Assembly: GCF_002222055.1 (NCBI RefSeq)
Contig: NZ_MUGS01000062.1
Location: 107,224-171,223, forward strand
Source of the DNA: Flavobacterium araucananum
GTDB lineage: Bacteria; Bacteroidota; Bacteroidia; Flavobacteriales; Flavobacteriaceae
DNA: 64,000 bases
Reading direction: 5' to 3'
In this document: piece by piece, positions 23,962 to 32,323 of the stretch
Layout of the letters: each line of letters starts with the position of its first letter
Position numbering within the stretch: the stretch's first letter is position 1
The notes under the pieces: model-generated
Databases searched by the model: none
What the model was told of the DNA's origin: nothing
Seen by the model: the letters and a program-made list of their open reading frames with translations, nothing else
Program-made: the position numbers and the translations under genes

Positions 23962-24927
23962 ATGTTAAAAGTAGGAGTTTTAGGTGCGGGTCATCTTGGT
24001 AAAATACATTTACGCTTATTACAACAATCTGACAAATACGAATTAGTTGGATTTTACGACGAAAATCAAGAAAATGCCGAAAGAATTTCAAAAGAATTTG
24101 GGTATAAAAACTTCAGCACTATTGCAAAATTAATCCACGCTGTGGATGTCATCGATATTGTAACTCCAACACTTTCTCACTACAAGTGTGCTAAAGTAGC
24201 TATTAAATCCGGAAAACATATCTTTATAGAAAAACCAATTGCCAATACTGTTGCCGAAGCTGAAGAGATTATAGCTTTAGCAAAAGAACACAACGTAAAA
24301 GGTCAGGTTGGTCATGTCGAGCGCTTTAATCCAGCGTTTATTGCTACAAAAAACATGATTGAAAATCCAATGTTTATAGAAACGCATCGATTGGCTGAAT
24401 TTAATCCGCGTGGTACAGATGTTCCTGTAGTTCTCGATTTAATGATACATGATATTGATGCTATTTTGAGTGTTGTTCATTCAAAAGTAAAAGATATTCA
24501 TGCCAGTGGTGTTTCTGTAATTAGTGATACTCCTGATATTGCAAATGCCAGAATCGAATTCGAGAATGGCTGCGTAGCCAATTTAACTGCCAGCAGAATT
24601 TCGATGAAAAACATGCGTAAAACCCGTTTTTTTCAAAAAGATGCTTATATTTCTGTTGACTTTCTGGAGAAAAAATGTGAAGTAGTCCGTATGAAAGATG
24701 CTCCGGAAATTCCCGGAGATTTTGATATGATTTTACAAAATGCCGAAGGCGTAAAAAAACAAATCTATTTTACCAATCCTGATGTCGAGCAAAATAATGC
24801 TATTCTGGATGAATTAGAGTCATTTGCAAATGCAATAAAAACGGATACTACGCCAGTTGTTACTCTAGAACAAGCTACAGACGCTTTGCGAGTAGCGTAT
24901 CAAATTATAGATTGTTTCGATAAATAA
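23962..24927 (+). CDS. Gfo/Idh/MocA-family oxidoreductase
   Basis: An NAD(P)-dependent dehydrogenase of 321 residues from the ATG at 23962. The Rossmann loop GVLGAGHLGKIH begins at residue 5 of that start; an earlier in-frame start at 23905 would put 19 residues before it. The EKPIANT motif near residue 90 carries the family's catalytic lysine. VLDLMIHDIDA near residue 165 matches the conserved histidine segment. The sugar or other substrate cannot be told. A TATTTTTG box (23938-23945) lies 16 bases upstream. Confidence 0.9.
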   Translation: MLKVGVLGAGHLGKIHLRLLQQSDKYELVGFYDENQENAERISKEFGYKNFSTIAKLIHAVDVIDIVTPTLSHYKCAKVAIKSGKHIFIEKPIANTVAEAEEIIALAKEHNVKGQVGHVERFNPAFIATKNMIENPMFIETHRLAEFNPRGTDVPVVLDLMIHDIDAILSVVHSKVKDIHASGVSVISDTPDIANARIEFENGCVANLTASRISMKNMRKTRFFQKDAYISVDFLEKKCEVVRMKDAPEIPGDFDMILQNAEGVKKQIYFTNPDVEQNNAILDELESFANAIKTDTTPVVTLEQATDALRVAYQIIDCFDK

Positions 24928-24950
24928 TTGAAAGATTAAAAAAAATAAAA

Positions 24951-24992
24951 TTAGCCACGAATTCACGAATCAATTGGTGAATTCGTGGCTAA
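24951..24992. repeat. Perfect 16-bp hairpin repeat between two dehydrogenase genes
   Basis: TTAGCCACGAATTCAC (24951-24966) pairs with GTGAATTCGTGGCTAA (24977-24992) across a 10-base loop. It is the compact form of the GCCACGAATT repeat family in this window. There is no T-tract on the plus strand, so it is not a typical terminator for the upstream gene. Confidence 0.75.
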
Positions 24993-25018
24993 ATCATAAA
25001 TATAATATCTAATATAAA

Positions 25019-25912
25019 ATGAAAACTATAGCTGTAATTGGTGCAGGAACAATGGGTAACGGAATTGCTCATACATTTGCACAAAGTGGTTTTACTGTAA
25101 AACTTATTGATGTTTCTGAGAAATCTTTAGATAAAGGAATGGCTACCATTGCTGCCAATTTAGACCGAATGCTTTCTAAAGGAACAATTACTCCCGAAGA
25201 TGTTGCAAAAACTATCACCAATATTATTACGTATACTGATATAAAGGACGGTGTTGTAGGTGTTGATTTAGTAGTCGAAGCTGCTACAGAAAATGTTGAG
25301 CTAAAACTAAATATCTTCAAACAATTAAACGAAGCCTGTTCTCACAATACAATTTTGGCAACCAATACTTCTTCGATTTCGATTACGCAAATAGGAGCTG
25401 TAGTGTCACATCCGGAACGTGTTATAGGAATGCACTTTATGAATCCTGTACCCATCATGAAATTAGTTGAAATCATTCGCGGATATAATACCAGCGATGA
25501 AGTAACTAAAACTATCATGGATTTATCTGAAAAACTAGGTAAAACTCCTGTAGAAGTCAATGATTATCCTGGGTTTGTGGCAAACAGAATTTTGATGCCT
25601 ATGCTAAATGAAGCTATCGAAACGTTATACAATAAAGTAGCTGGTGTTTATGAGATTGACACCGTGATGAAACTAGGAATGGGACATCCGATGGGACCAC
25701 TTCAACTGGCAGATTTTATTGGTCTTGATGTTTGTCTTGCTATTTTGAACGTTATGTACGAAGGTTTCAAAAACCCTAAGTATGCGCCTTGCCCTCTATT
25801 GGTTAATATGGTCAGAGCCGGAAAATTAGGGGTAAAATCCGGAGAAGGTTTTTATGATTATAGTGAAAGCAAAAAGGCTGAGAAAATCTCCAAGCAATTT
25901 ATTCTTTCCTAA
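25019..25912 (+). CDS. 3-hydroxyacyl-CoA (3-hydroxybutyryl-CoA) dehydrogenase
   Basis: NAD-dependent oxidation of 3-hydroxyacyl-CoA, or the reverse. The 297-residue protein is a stand-alone HAD enzyme of the PaaH/Hbd type without a fused hydratase. The NAD loop is GAGTMGNGIA (8-17). The catalytic His and Glu lie in GMHFMNPVPIMKLVEII near residue 140. The C-terminal dimer domain contains GHPMGPLQLADFIGLDV. It may serve butyrate-type, fatty-acid or aromatic-acid catabolism; no pathway partner is adjacent. yggS follows after 13 bases. Confidence 0.93.
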   Translation: MKTIAVIGAGTMGNGIAHTFAQSGFTVKLIDVSEKSLDKGMATIAANLDRMLSKGTITPEDVAKTITNIITYTDIKDGVVGVDLVVEAATENVELKLNIFKQLNEACSHNTILATNTSSISITQIGAVVSHPERVIGMHFMNPVPIMKLVEIIRGYNTSDEVTKTIMDLSEKLGKTPVEVNDYPGFVANRILMPMLNEAIETLYNKVAGVYEIDTVMKLGMGHPMGPLQLADFIGLDVCLAILNVMYEGFKNPKYAPCPLLVNMVRAGKLGVKSGEGFYDYSESKKAEKISKQFILS

Positions 25913-25925
25913 AAAAAGAAATACC

Positions 25926-26597
25926 ATGTCGATACAATCGAATCTAAATACAATAAAAACGAGTTTACCGGAACATGTAACTTTGGTTGCCGTTTCTAAA
26001 ACGAAACCCGTTCCCGATTTGATGGAAGCTTATAATGCCGGTCAACGTATTTTTGGAGAAAACAAAATCCAGGAAATGGTTGATAAGTATGATGAGATGC
26101 CAAAAGATATTCAATGGCACATGATTGGTCATGTGCAATCGAATAAAGTAAAATTTATGGCTCCATTTGTGACCTTAATTCATGGTGTCGATAGTTTAAA
26201 ATTATTGGAGCAAATTAATAAACATGCTTTAAAAAACAATAGAAGCATCGATTGTTTGCTTCAAATATATATTGCAGAAGAAGAATCTAAGTTTGGTTTG
26301 GATGAAAATGAATTAAATGAATTATTATCTTCACCAGAATTCAAAGAGATGAAAAATATTCGTATCTTAGGATTGATGGGAATGGCAACTTTTACGGAAG
26401 ACCAAAACCAGATTAAAAAAGAATTTACACATTTAAAATCTATTTTTGATTCATTAAAACATATTAACGGATATGGTAAAAACGCACTGGAGTGCGTCTC
26501 TACAATTTCCATGGGAATGTCCGGAGATTATAAACTAGCCATAGAATGCGGAAGTACAATGGTTCGCATTGGAAGCAGCATTTTTGGAGGTCGTTGA
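25926..26597 (+). CDS. yggS: YggS-family PLP homeostasis protein
   Basis: A PLP-binding protein of the PROSC/YBL036C family, which buffers vitamin B6 and has no known catalytic turnover. The 223-residue protein starts at the ATG at 25926; the longer frame from 25854 overlaps the upstream gene. PLP lysine Lys25 is in VAVSKTKP. HMIGHVQSNK near residue 58 and SMGMSGDYKLAIECGSTMVRIG near the C-terminus are family signatures. Just before that last motif, about ten residues (KNALECVSTI) are encoded by a copy of a palindromic intergenic repeat (26476-26504). They have no counterpart in family members I know. Confidence 0.93.
   Translation: MSIQSNLNTIKTSLPEHVTLVAVSKTKPVPDLMEAYNAGQRIFGENKIQEMVDKYDEMPKDIQWHMIGHVQSNKVKFMAPFVTLIHGVDSLKLLEQINKHALKNNRSIDCLLQIYIAEEESKFGLDENELNELLSSPEFKEMKNIRILGLMGMATFTEDQNQIKKEFTHLKSIFDSLKHINGYGKNALECVSTISMGMSGDYKLAIECGSTMVRIGSSIFGGR
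26476..26504 (+). repeat. Palindromic repeat copy inside the yggS coding sequence
   Basis: ACGCACTGGAGTGCGT forms a 7-bp stem and is followed by CTCTACA; GTAAAA precedes it. A second, degenerate copy lies just after the gene (26616-26643). The copy keeps the reading frame open. Confidence 0.6.
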
Positions 26598-26615
26598 TTT
26601 TCAAGACCACATACC

Positions 26616-26643
26616 GTAAGACGCACTACTGTGCACCTCTACA
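26616..26643 (+). repeat. Second degenerate copy of the palindromic repeat, downstream of yggS
   Basis: GTAAGACGCACTACTGTGCA then CCTCTACA. Start, end and core match the copy inside yggS. The bases after it (CTGAATACT... twice) are another short repeat in front of the next gene. Confidence 0.55.
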
Positions 26644-26681
26644 GAAAACTGAATACTAAAAACTGAGACTGAATACTGAAT

Positions 26682-28043
26682 TTGTACGCAATACTAGACA
26701 TAGAAACCACTGGAGGACAGTTTAACGAAGAAGGAATTACCGAAATCGCCATTTATAAATTTGATGGCCGTGAGGTAGTTGACCAATTCATTAGCCTTGT
26801 TAATCCTGAAATTCCGATTCAGCCTTTCGTGGTAAAATTAACCGGGATCAATAATGCTATGTTGCGTTCTGCTCCAAAGTTTTTTGAAGTTGCCAAACGA
26901 ATTATCGAAATCACATCTGATTGTATCATAGTAGCGCATAATGCCTCTTTTGATTACCGAATTCTGCGTACTGAATTTAGACGTTTAGGCTACGATTTTG
27001 AAGCCAGAACACTTTGTACTGTTGAACTTGCCAAAAAACTGATTCCTGAACAACCCTCTTATAGTTTAGGAAAATTGGTTCGTGCACTTGGAATTCCAAT
27101 GGCAGACAGACATCGTGCCAGCGGTGATGCTATGGCAACGACCAAGTTGTTTAAAATGCTTCTGGAAAAAGATCTGGAAAAAACTATTGTAAAAGATTTT
27201 ATAAAACTAGAAGTTGAAAAAGGAATTGCACCTAAATTTCTGGATCTTTTGGCTCAAATGCCTGCCAAAACCGGTATCTACTATATTTATAACGAAAGTG
27301 GCACGCTAATTTATATTGGTAAAAGTCAAAATATCAAGAAAAGAGTTAATCAGCATTTTACAGGAATTACAACCAAAAGCAAAAAAATTCAAGCCGAAGT
27401 TTTTACCATTACTTATGATGAAACAGGAAGTGAGTTGATTGCCTTGCTGAAAGAAAGCGAAGAAATAAAGATTAACCGTCCAAGATATAATCGATCTCAA
27501 CGAAAAACAATCTTCCAGTATGCCTTGTATCCTGAAAAAGATTCAAATGGTTATGTAAATCTAAAGCTAGAAAAAGCAGATGGGCGAAAAAAAGAAATTA
27601 CATCCTTTGCGACTTTACAAGAAGGAAAAAATGCCCTTTTTAAATTCACTGCAAAATACCATTTGTGCCAAAAACTGACCGGATTATATCAATCGAAAAA
27701 AGAATGTTTTCAATATAAAATAAAAGAATGTGATGGTGCTTGTATAGGAGAAATTACTCCTGAGGTTTACAACGCAAGGGTACAACAATTTATATCTGAA
27801 AATAGCTTCGATAATAAAAGTATGATCCTTATTGACAGAGGACGCAATGTAAACGAAAGAAGTGCTGTCTTGATCGAAAATGGAATCTATCAGGGATATG
27901 CCTTTTATGATTTAAATTATCAAATTACGAATATCGAAATTCTAAAAAATATTTTAATTCCGATGCAACACAATCGCGATGTCAAAAATATTATTCAAAA
28001 TTACATCCGTAAAAGCAAAACGCTTAAAATACTGCATTTTTAA
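26682..28043 (+). CDS. DnaQ-like 3'-5' exonuclease fused to a UvrC-type GIY-YIG domain
   Basis: A 453-residue two-nuclease protein. Residues 1-165 form a DEDDh exonuclease of the DNA polymerase III epsilon type: Asp6 and Glu8 in LDIETT, Asp91 in HNASFDY, His144 and Asp149 in HRASGDA. Residues 196-280 form a GIY-YIG endonuclease domain (GIYYIY at 198-203, YIGKS at 211-215) as in the N-terminal half of UvrC. A Cys-bearing C-terminal region (CDGACIGE) follows. The start is TTG, since no ATG fits. The combination suggests DNA repair or processing; the substrate is unknown. The gene is preceded by repeat DNA. Confidence 0.92.
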   Translation: MYAILDIETTGGQFNEEGITEIAIYKFDGREVVDQFISLVNPEIPIQPFVVKLTGINNAMLRSAPKFFEVAKRIIEITSDCIIVAHNASFDYRILRTEFRRLGYDFEARTLCTVELAKKLIPEQPSYSLGKLVRALGIPMADRHRASGDAMATTKLFKMLLEKDLEKTIVKDFIKLEVEKGIAPKFLDLLAQMPAKTGIYYIYNESGTLIYIGKSQNIKKRVNQHFTGITTKSKKIQAEVFTITYDETGSELIALLKESEEIKINRPRYNRSQRKTIFQYALYPEKDSNGYVNLKLEKADGRKKEITSFATLQEGKNALFKFTAKYHLCQKLTGLYQSKKECFQYKIKECDGACIGEITPEVYNARVQQFISENSFDNKSMILIDRGRNVNERSAVLIENGIYQGYAFYDLNYQITNIEILKNILIPMQHNRDVKNIIQNYIRKSKTLKILHF

Positions 28044-28060
28044 TCCATCAAAACTTTCAT

Positions 28061-28068
28061 TAGCTTTG
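28061..28068 (+). promoter_or_regulatory. Promoter -7 box of the channel gene, implying a leaderless message
   Basis: TAGCTTTG ends 5 bases before the ATG at 28074. The GTG at 28068 overlaps this box and so cannot be the start if the box is used. Confidence 0.5.
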
Positions 28069-28073
28069 TGGAT

Positions 28074-28904
28074 ATGAAAAAAATGAAATCAAAATACGAA
28101 ATCTTCAGGGAGCAAATCAAAATCATTCTATATGGTACAAATACCATTTTAGGCCGAATGTTTGATCTAGTTTTACTTGGATTAATATTACTAAGTGTTA
28201 TTTTGATCATGATGGAAACGGTTGAGGGAATTAATCAAAAATATCATTCTCAACTTATTATTTTCGAATGGATTATTACTGGTTTTTTTACTCTCGAATA
28301 TATATTAAGGATTATTTCGATTCAAAAGCCCGTTAGATATATTTTTAGCTTTTATGGCATCATCGATTTACTGGCTGTTTTACCCATGTATTTATCAATT
28401 TTTTTTCCAGGAGCAAGTATATTATCCATCGTACGAGCCTTACGTTTTTTTCGATTATTCAAAATTCTTCACATCCCTCAAATATCACATCAATCGATAC
28501 AACTTCGTGAAGCTATAGAAGCCAGCAAAGAAAAAATTCTGGTTTTTATTTATTTTGTCCTTATAAGTACGATAATAATAGGTTCGATAATGTATTTAGT
28601 CGAGGGCAAAGAATCAGGATTTACAAGTATCCCAATGAGTATTTATTGGACAATTGTAACCCTAACGACTGTTGGGTATGGTGATATTTCGCCACAAACC
28701 CCATTAGGTCAATTCATTGCCGCCTTAGTCATGATTTTAGGTTACGGGATTATTGCAGTACCTACAGGAATCGTAACAGCCGAGTTTGCAAAAAGTAGTC
28801 TGAAAAATAGCGCATTGAATACCAGAAAAACATGCAAAAAATGCAATGCTCCTATACATTTTGACAGCGATAAATTTTGCTACGAATGTGGCACTAAATT
28901 ATAA
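28074..28904 (+). CDS. Voltage-gated-type potassium channel with C-terminal zinc ribbon
   Basis: An inner-membrane ion channel of 276 residues from the ATG at 28074. Six membrane segments are visible. S4 carries spaced arginines (RALRFFRLFK), and the selectivity filter TVGYGD sits at 199-204 before S6, so potassium is the likely ion. The C-terminus carries a zinc-ribbon pattern, CKKC (254-257) with CYEC (269-272). That pattern is not part of the classical channel domain and suggests metal binding or regulation of gating. miaA follows after 53 bases. Confidence 0.92.
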   Translation: MKKMKSKYEIFREQIKIILYGTNTILGRMFDLVLLGLILLSVILIMMETVEGINQKYHSQLIIFEWIITGFFTLEYILRIISIQKPVRYIFSFYGIIDLLAVLPMYLSIFFPGASILSIVRALRFFRLFKILHIPQISHQSIQLREAIEASKEKILVFIYFVLISTIIIGSIMYLVEGKESGFTSIPMSIYWTIVTLTTVGYGDISPQTPLGQFIAALVMILGYGIIAVPTGIVTAEFAKSSLKNSALNTRKTCKKCNAPIHFDSDKFCYECGTKL

Positions 28905-28925
28905 AAAAACTAACCAACATAAGTT

Positions 28926-28948
28926 CGGGGTTTTCACCCGCATCCGGG
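28926..28948. repeat. GC-rich hairpin remnant in the miaA leader
   Basis: CCCGCATCCGGG can form a 4-bp hairpin. On the minus strand the sequence reads TAGCCCGGATGCGGG, resembling the left arm of the element at 4304-4385. It is probably a truncated copy, 9 bases upstream of the miaA ATG. Confidence 0.35.
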
Positions 28949-28957
28949 CTAAGAAAT

Positions 28958-29875
28958 ATGAAACATTTAATTACCATTGTCGGACCAACAGCTATAGGCA
29001 AAACAGCTTTGAGTATTGCCTTGGCTCAACATTTTAAATGCGAGATAATATCTTGCGACAGCCGTCAGTTCTTTAAAGAAATGACCATTGGTACAGCAGT
29101 TCCAAACCAAGAAGAATTGCAGGCAGCAAAACATCATTTTATTCAAAATAAATCAATATTAGAAAATTACACGGTTGGCGATTACGAAAAAGAAGCTCTT
29201 ACAAAACTACAAGAGCTATTTCTAAACAATGATTTTGCGATCCTTATTGGTGGTTCAGGATTATATGTTGATGCTGTTTTAAAGGGGTTCGATGAATTTC
29301 CGGAGATTAATCCCGATGTGCGTTCTGAAGTAAATTTAAATTACGAAAAACTAGGAATTGAGTATCTGCAAGAACAGTTGCTACAGTTAGATCCTGATTA
29401 TTATCAAAAAATAACGGTAGAAAATCCACAAACACTTCAAAACCCACAACGAATGATGCGTTTTGTAGAAGTATGTATGGGAAGTAAAAAACCATATTCT
29501 TCTTTTTTAAATCAGAAGAAAAACAACAGAGACTTCACCTCAATTTTAATAGGTCTGGAAGCTGACAGACCCATCATCTACAACAGAATCAACCAACGCG
29601 TCGATATTATGATGTCTGAAGGTTTATTGCAAGAAGCAGAAGCATTATATCCTAATAAAGCGTTAAATGCGCTACAAACGGTGGGTTATAGAGAATTATT
29701 TAGTTATTTTGACGGAGAATTCACGTTGCCATTTGCAATCGAAGAAATCAAAAAAAATACCCGCCGTTTTTCCAAAAGACAACTTACGTGGTTCAAAAGA
29801 AATGAAGCCACAAAATGGTTTGATTACGCTACACCAAAAAGCGAAATTATTTCCTTTATTGAGTCTAAAATCTAA
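28958..29875 (+). CDS. miaA: tRNA dimethylallyltransferase
   Basis: Adds a dimethylallyl group to N6 of adenosine 37 in tRNAs that read UNN codons. The 305-residue protein has the P-loop GPTAIGKT (9-16) and DSRQFFKEMTIGTA near residue 33, where the substrate aspartate lies. GGSGLYVDAVLKG is near 100 and TVGYRELFSYFDGE near 236. Length is usual. The thioesterase gene follows after 23 bases on the same strand. Confidence 0.96.
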   Translation: MKHLITIVGPTAIGKTALSIALAQHFKCEIISCDSRQFFKEMTIGTAVPNQEELQAAKHHFIQNKSILENYTVGDYEKEALTKLQELFLNNDFAILIGGSGLYVDAVLKGFDEFPEINPDVRSEVNLNYEKLGIEYLQEQLLQLDPDYYQKITVENPQTLQNPQRMMRFVEVCMGSKKPYSSFLNQKKNNRDFTSILIGLEADRPIIYNRINQRVDIMMSEGLLQEAEALYPNKALNALQTVGYRELFSYFDGEFTLPFAIEEIKKNTRRFSKRQLTWFKRNEATKWFDYATPKSEIISFIESKI

Positions 29876-29898
29876 AATCAACAATTTAAAATTCAACA

Positions 29899-30645
29899 AT
29901 GCCAATATCACCAAATTTCACTTCAGTTTTAAGCAAAGACTGGGAGATAAATTTTACACAATGCACGCCAACGGGCTTTTTAAAATATGCGGACTTATGT
30001 AATATTTTACAATTAACTGCTGCAGCTCATTCTGAAGTTGGCGGTATTAGCTTTTTTGACATGCAGAAATTTCATCAGGCTTGGGTTTTAAGTCGCATGC
30101 GCGTTGAAGTTACGGCTTTACCCAAATGGCAGGATATTGTTACTGTAAAAACGTGGATCAATAGTTTAGAGAACTCTCGTTCTGTTCGTGCGCTTGAAAT
30201 GTATGTAAATGGTAAAAAAATAGTGGGTTGCGAAACCTATTGGGCTGTTTTTAATACACAATCGCGACGTCCTGAACCTTTGGCCCTGCCGTATGAACAT
30301 TTTGAATTATTTCCTGACAACAGAGCAACTCAGGAAGGATTTTCTAAAATAAATATCAATCATGAAAAAGGAGCCGTTTTTGAAAAAACAGTTTATTTAT
30401 CAGATTTAGATATTGTAAATCACGTAAACAATGTCAAATATCTAGAATGGTGCCTGGATCACGTCGATGAAAAAAGAATTCTAAAACAAGAAGTAAAAAG
30501 TTTTGAAATGAATTTTATGAAAGAATTGTCACTGAAAGATCAGGTTGTAATTCACGAAAGCGAAGATGATGATCACACTACTGCAACATTTAGTATTACA
30601 AAAGCTGATAAAACATGTTTTGCATTAGAGTTGCATTGGAAATAG
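29899..30645 (+). CDS. Acyl-[acyl-carrier-protein] thioesterase
   Basis: Releases fatty acids from acyl carrier protein in the cytoplasm. The 248-residue protein has two hotdog halves in the FatA/FatB-like arrangement. The N-terminal half contains QLTAAAHSEVGG and HQAWVLSRMRVEV. The second starts near residue 165 with DIVNHVNNVKYLEWCLD, which carries the catalytic Asn/His region (NHVNN). Chain-length preference cannot be read. A terminator follows. Confidence 0.92.
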   Translation: MPISPNFTSVLSKDWEINFTQCTPTGFLKYADLCNILQLTAAAHSEVGGISFFDMQKFHQAWVLSRMRVEVTALPKWQDIVTVKTWINSLENSRSVRALEMYVNGKKIVGCETYWAVFNTQSRRPEPLALPYEHFELFPDNRATQEGFSKININHEKGAVFEKTVYLSDLDIVNHVNNVKYLEWCLDHVDEKRILKQEVKSFEMNFMKELSLKDQVVIHESEDDDHTTATFSITKADKTCFALELHWK

Positions 30646-30928
30646 CATCTATTTCCTTGTGTCGTACAGTCATTTTAATTCATGAACTCGTAGCCAATTA
30701 TTATTAGAATCCAATAAAATAAAAACGATACTATTCAAAATTTGAATAGCATCGTTTTTCTATTTTTAAGCAAAATTAATTTGATTTTTTTCTGGAATAT
30801 TTTTTCGATTTTTCAGGCTTCTTTTTCTTTTGTACCAAATCTATCTTATCTTTTATGCTTTTCTCTACTACAGTAAGTACTATCAAAATCAAATTGCAAA
30901 GTGTAGAGCTTCGTATTCTTAATTTCTA
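30646..30928. other. Gap between convergent thioesterase and rtcB genes
   Basis: Contains the terminator listed separately and about 170 bases of A/T-rich DNA. A minus-strand frame (VVEKSIKDKIDLVQKKKKP and a basic tail, stop near 30780) runs through it, but it lacks an ATG and cannot be supported as a gene. Confidence 0.5.
30721..30759. terminator. Bidirectional terminator after the acyl-ACP thioesterase
   Basis: AAAAACGAT, a mismatch, then CTATTCAAA pairs with TTTGAATAG, a mismatch, then ATCGTTTTT, with a 3-4 base loop and T-run on the plus strand. Confidence 0.8.
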
Positions 30929-32320
30929 TTAACGGTCCATCCTAACAATTTTTGGTGTAAAAGTACCCAGAACTTCCACCAGATCAGTTTGATTTCCCAT
31001 TACTTTTACAATGTCTTTATAAGCCATAGGAGCTTCATCAATATTGCCGCCAATCAAGGTTACATCATTTGCTTTTAATGCCTTTTTAATATCACTTTGG
31101 GTAAAAGTACTTTTACATTTAGCTCTTGAAAATAAACGTCCCGCTCCGTGTGAAGCCGAATTTAAACTCTCAGCATTTCCTTTTCCTTTCACAATATATC
31201 CCGGAGCTGTCATTGAACCCGGAATTATTCCTAACTGACCTTCGGCAGCAGGAGTTGCTCCTTTTCTGTGCACAATACATTCCTGACCATTCACAATTTC
31301 TTTCCAGGCAAAATTGTGATGATTTTCAATCGTTACTACTACTCTTTTCCCGATCGCTTTGGCAATTCTTCTATGAATATCATCATGACAGGCTTTAGCA
31401 TATTCACCTGCTAAGTTCATTGCTAGCCAATATTCCTGTCCATCGTGTGTATTCAAATCCAACCATGCCAGATGTTGCACATTTTTTGGCAACGGACATT
31501 GTTTGGTTGCTAAGTAGGTATAATGTTTTGCTATGTTGGCACCTAAACCCCGGGAACCACTGTGTGATAAAACGGCAAAATATTCTCCAACGCCTAACTT
31601 CCACTCATTTTCAGGGTTGTCAATTTTTGCAATACCAAACTCTACAAAATGATTTCCTCCGCCAGAACTGCCTAGCTGTTTGTAGGCTTTTGGTAAAAGA
31701 TTTTTTAATAAAGGAATATCCTGAAACTCACTTTTATAAAATACTTCATGATCTGCTTTTATTGCATGCGTTTCATTCATTCCAAATTTGGTATTATCTT
31801 TCAAAATAGCCTGCAATTGATGTTCTTTTCCCTTAAAGTGTGAAGCAGGTAAATCAAAGATCGACAAGCTCATTCTACAACCAATATCAACTCCTACTCC
31901 GTACGGAATAACCGCATTATCTGTTGCTAAAACCCCGCCTATCGGCAGTCCATAACCTGAATGGGCATCTGGCATTAAAGCTCCGGCAACTGAAATTGGT
32001 AATTTTAAAGAGTCATACAATTGAAACTTAGCCTGATCATCAATTTCATTTTCTCCAAAAATGGTAAAAGGGACTCTTGTGGTTTTCAGCTGATGCATTC
32101 TTACCTGAATCGGTTTTATTAAACCTTCGGCTACTTTTCCCCAGGTTCCGTGACCTTCAAATTTTTCAGGATGCAACAATACCTCTTTGGCTTCTGTTAG
32201 AATAGATTCTTTTTTCTCTCTTTTTCTATATCTGTTTATTTGCCCTAAGGCGATGTTTATTGAATTGTTTTTTGGAAAACCTAATTTAATAAGGTCTTTT
32301 CCTGATAATTTATTTCCCAT
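30929..32320 (-). CDS. rtcB: RNA 3'-phosphate ligase RtcB
   Basis: GTP-dependent ligase that joins 2',3'-cyclic or 3'-phosphate RNA ends to 5'-hydroxyl ends. The 463-residue protein has the manganese and active-site marks in order: MPDAHSGYG (117 onward), GVDIGCRM with Cys148, SGGGNHFVEFG near 218, SHSGSRGLG near 253, HRKGATPAAEG near 352, and SHGAGR near 390, where guanylylation takes place. No archease or RtcA gene is adjacent. Upstream on the same strand, 3 bases away, is an uncharacterised basic protein that is probably co-expressed. Confidence 0.96.
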   Translation of the reverse strand: MGNKLSGKDLIKLGFPKNNSINIALGQINRYRKREKKESILTEAKEVLLHPEKFEGHGTWGKVAEGLIKPIQVRMHQLKTTRVPFTIFGENEIDDQAKFQLYDSLKLPISVAGALMPDAHSGYGLPIGGVLATDNAVIPYGVGVDIGCRMSLSIFDLPASHFKGKEHQLQAILKDNTKFGMNETHAIKADHEVFYKSEFQDIPLLKNLLPKAYKQLGSSGGGNHFVEFGIAKIDNPENEWKLGVGEYFAVLSHSGSRGLGANIAKHYTYLATKQCPLPKNVQHLAWLDLNTHDGQEYWLAMNLAGEYAKACHDDIHRRIAKAIGKRVVVTIENHHNFAWKEIVNGQECIVHRKGATPAAEGQLGIIPGSMTAPGYIVKGKGNAESLNSASHGAGRLFSRAKCKSTFTQSDIKKALKANDVTLIGGNIDEAPMAYKDIVKVMGNQTDLVEVLGTFTPKIVRMDR

Positions 32321-32323
32321 GAT

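Noticed and set aside
24951..24992. Terminator for the Gfo/Idh/MocA gene
   Set aside because: The stem is perfect but no T-run follows on the plus strand, and it belongs to a repeat family found in non-terminal positions.
30775..30900. Minus-strand frame with a basic tail downstream of rtcB (KSIKDKIDLVQKKKKP)
   Set aside because: No ATG or good ribosome site; about 30-40 codons of lysine-rich A/T-rich sequence is expected by chance.
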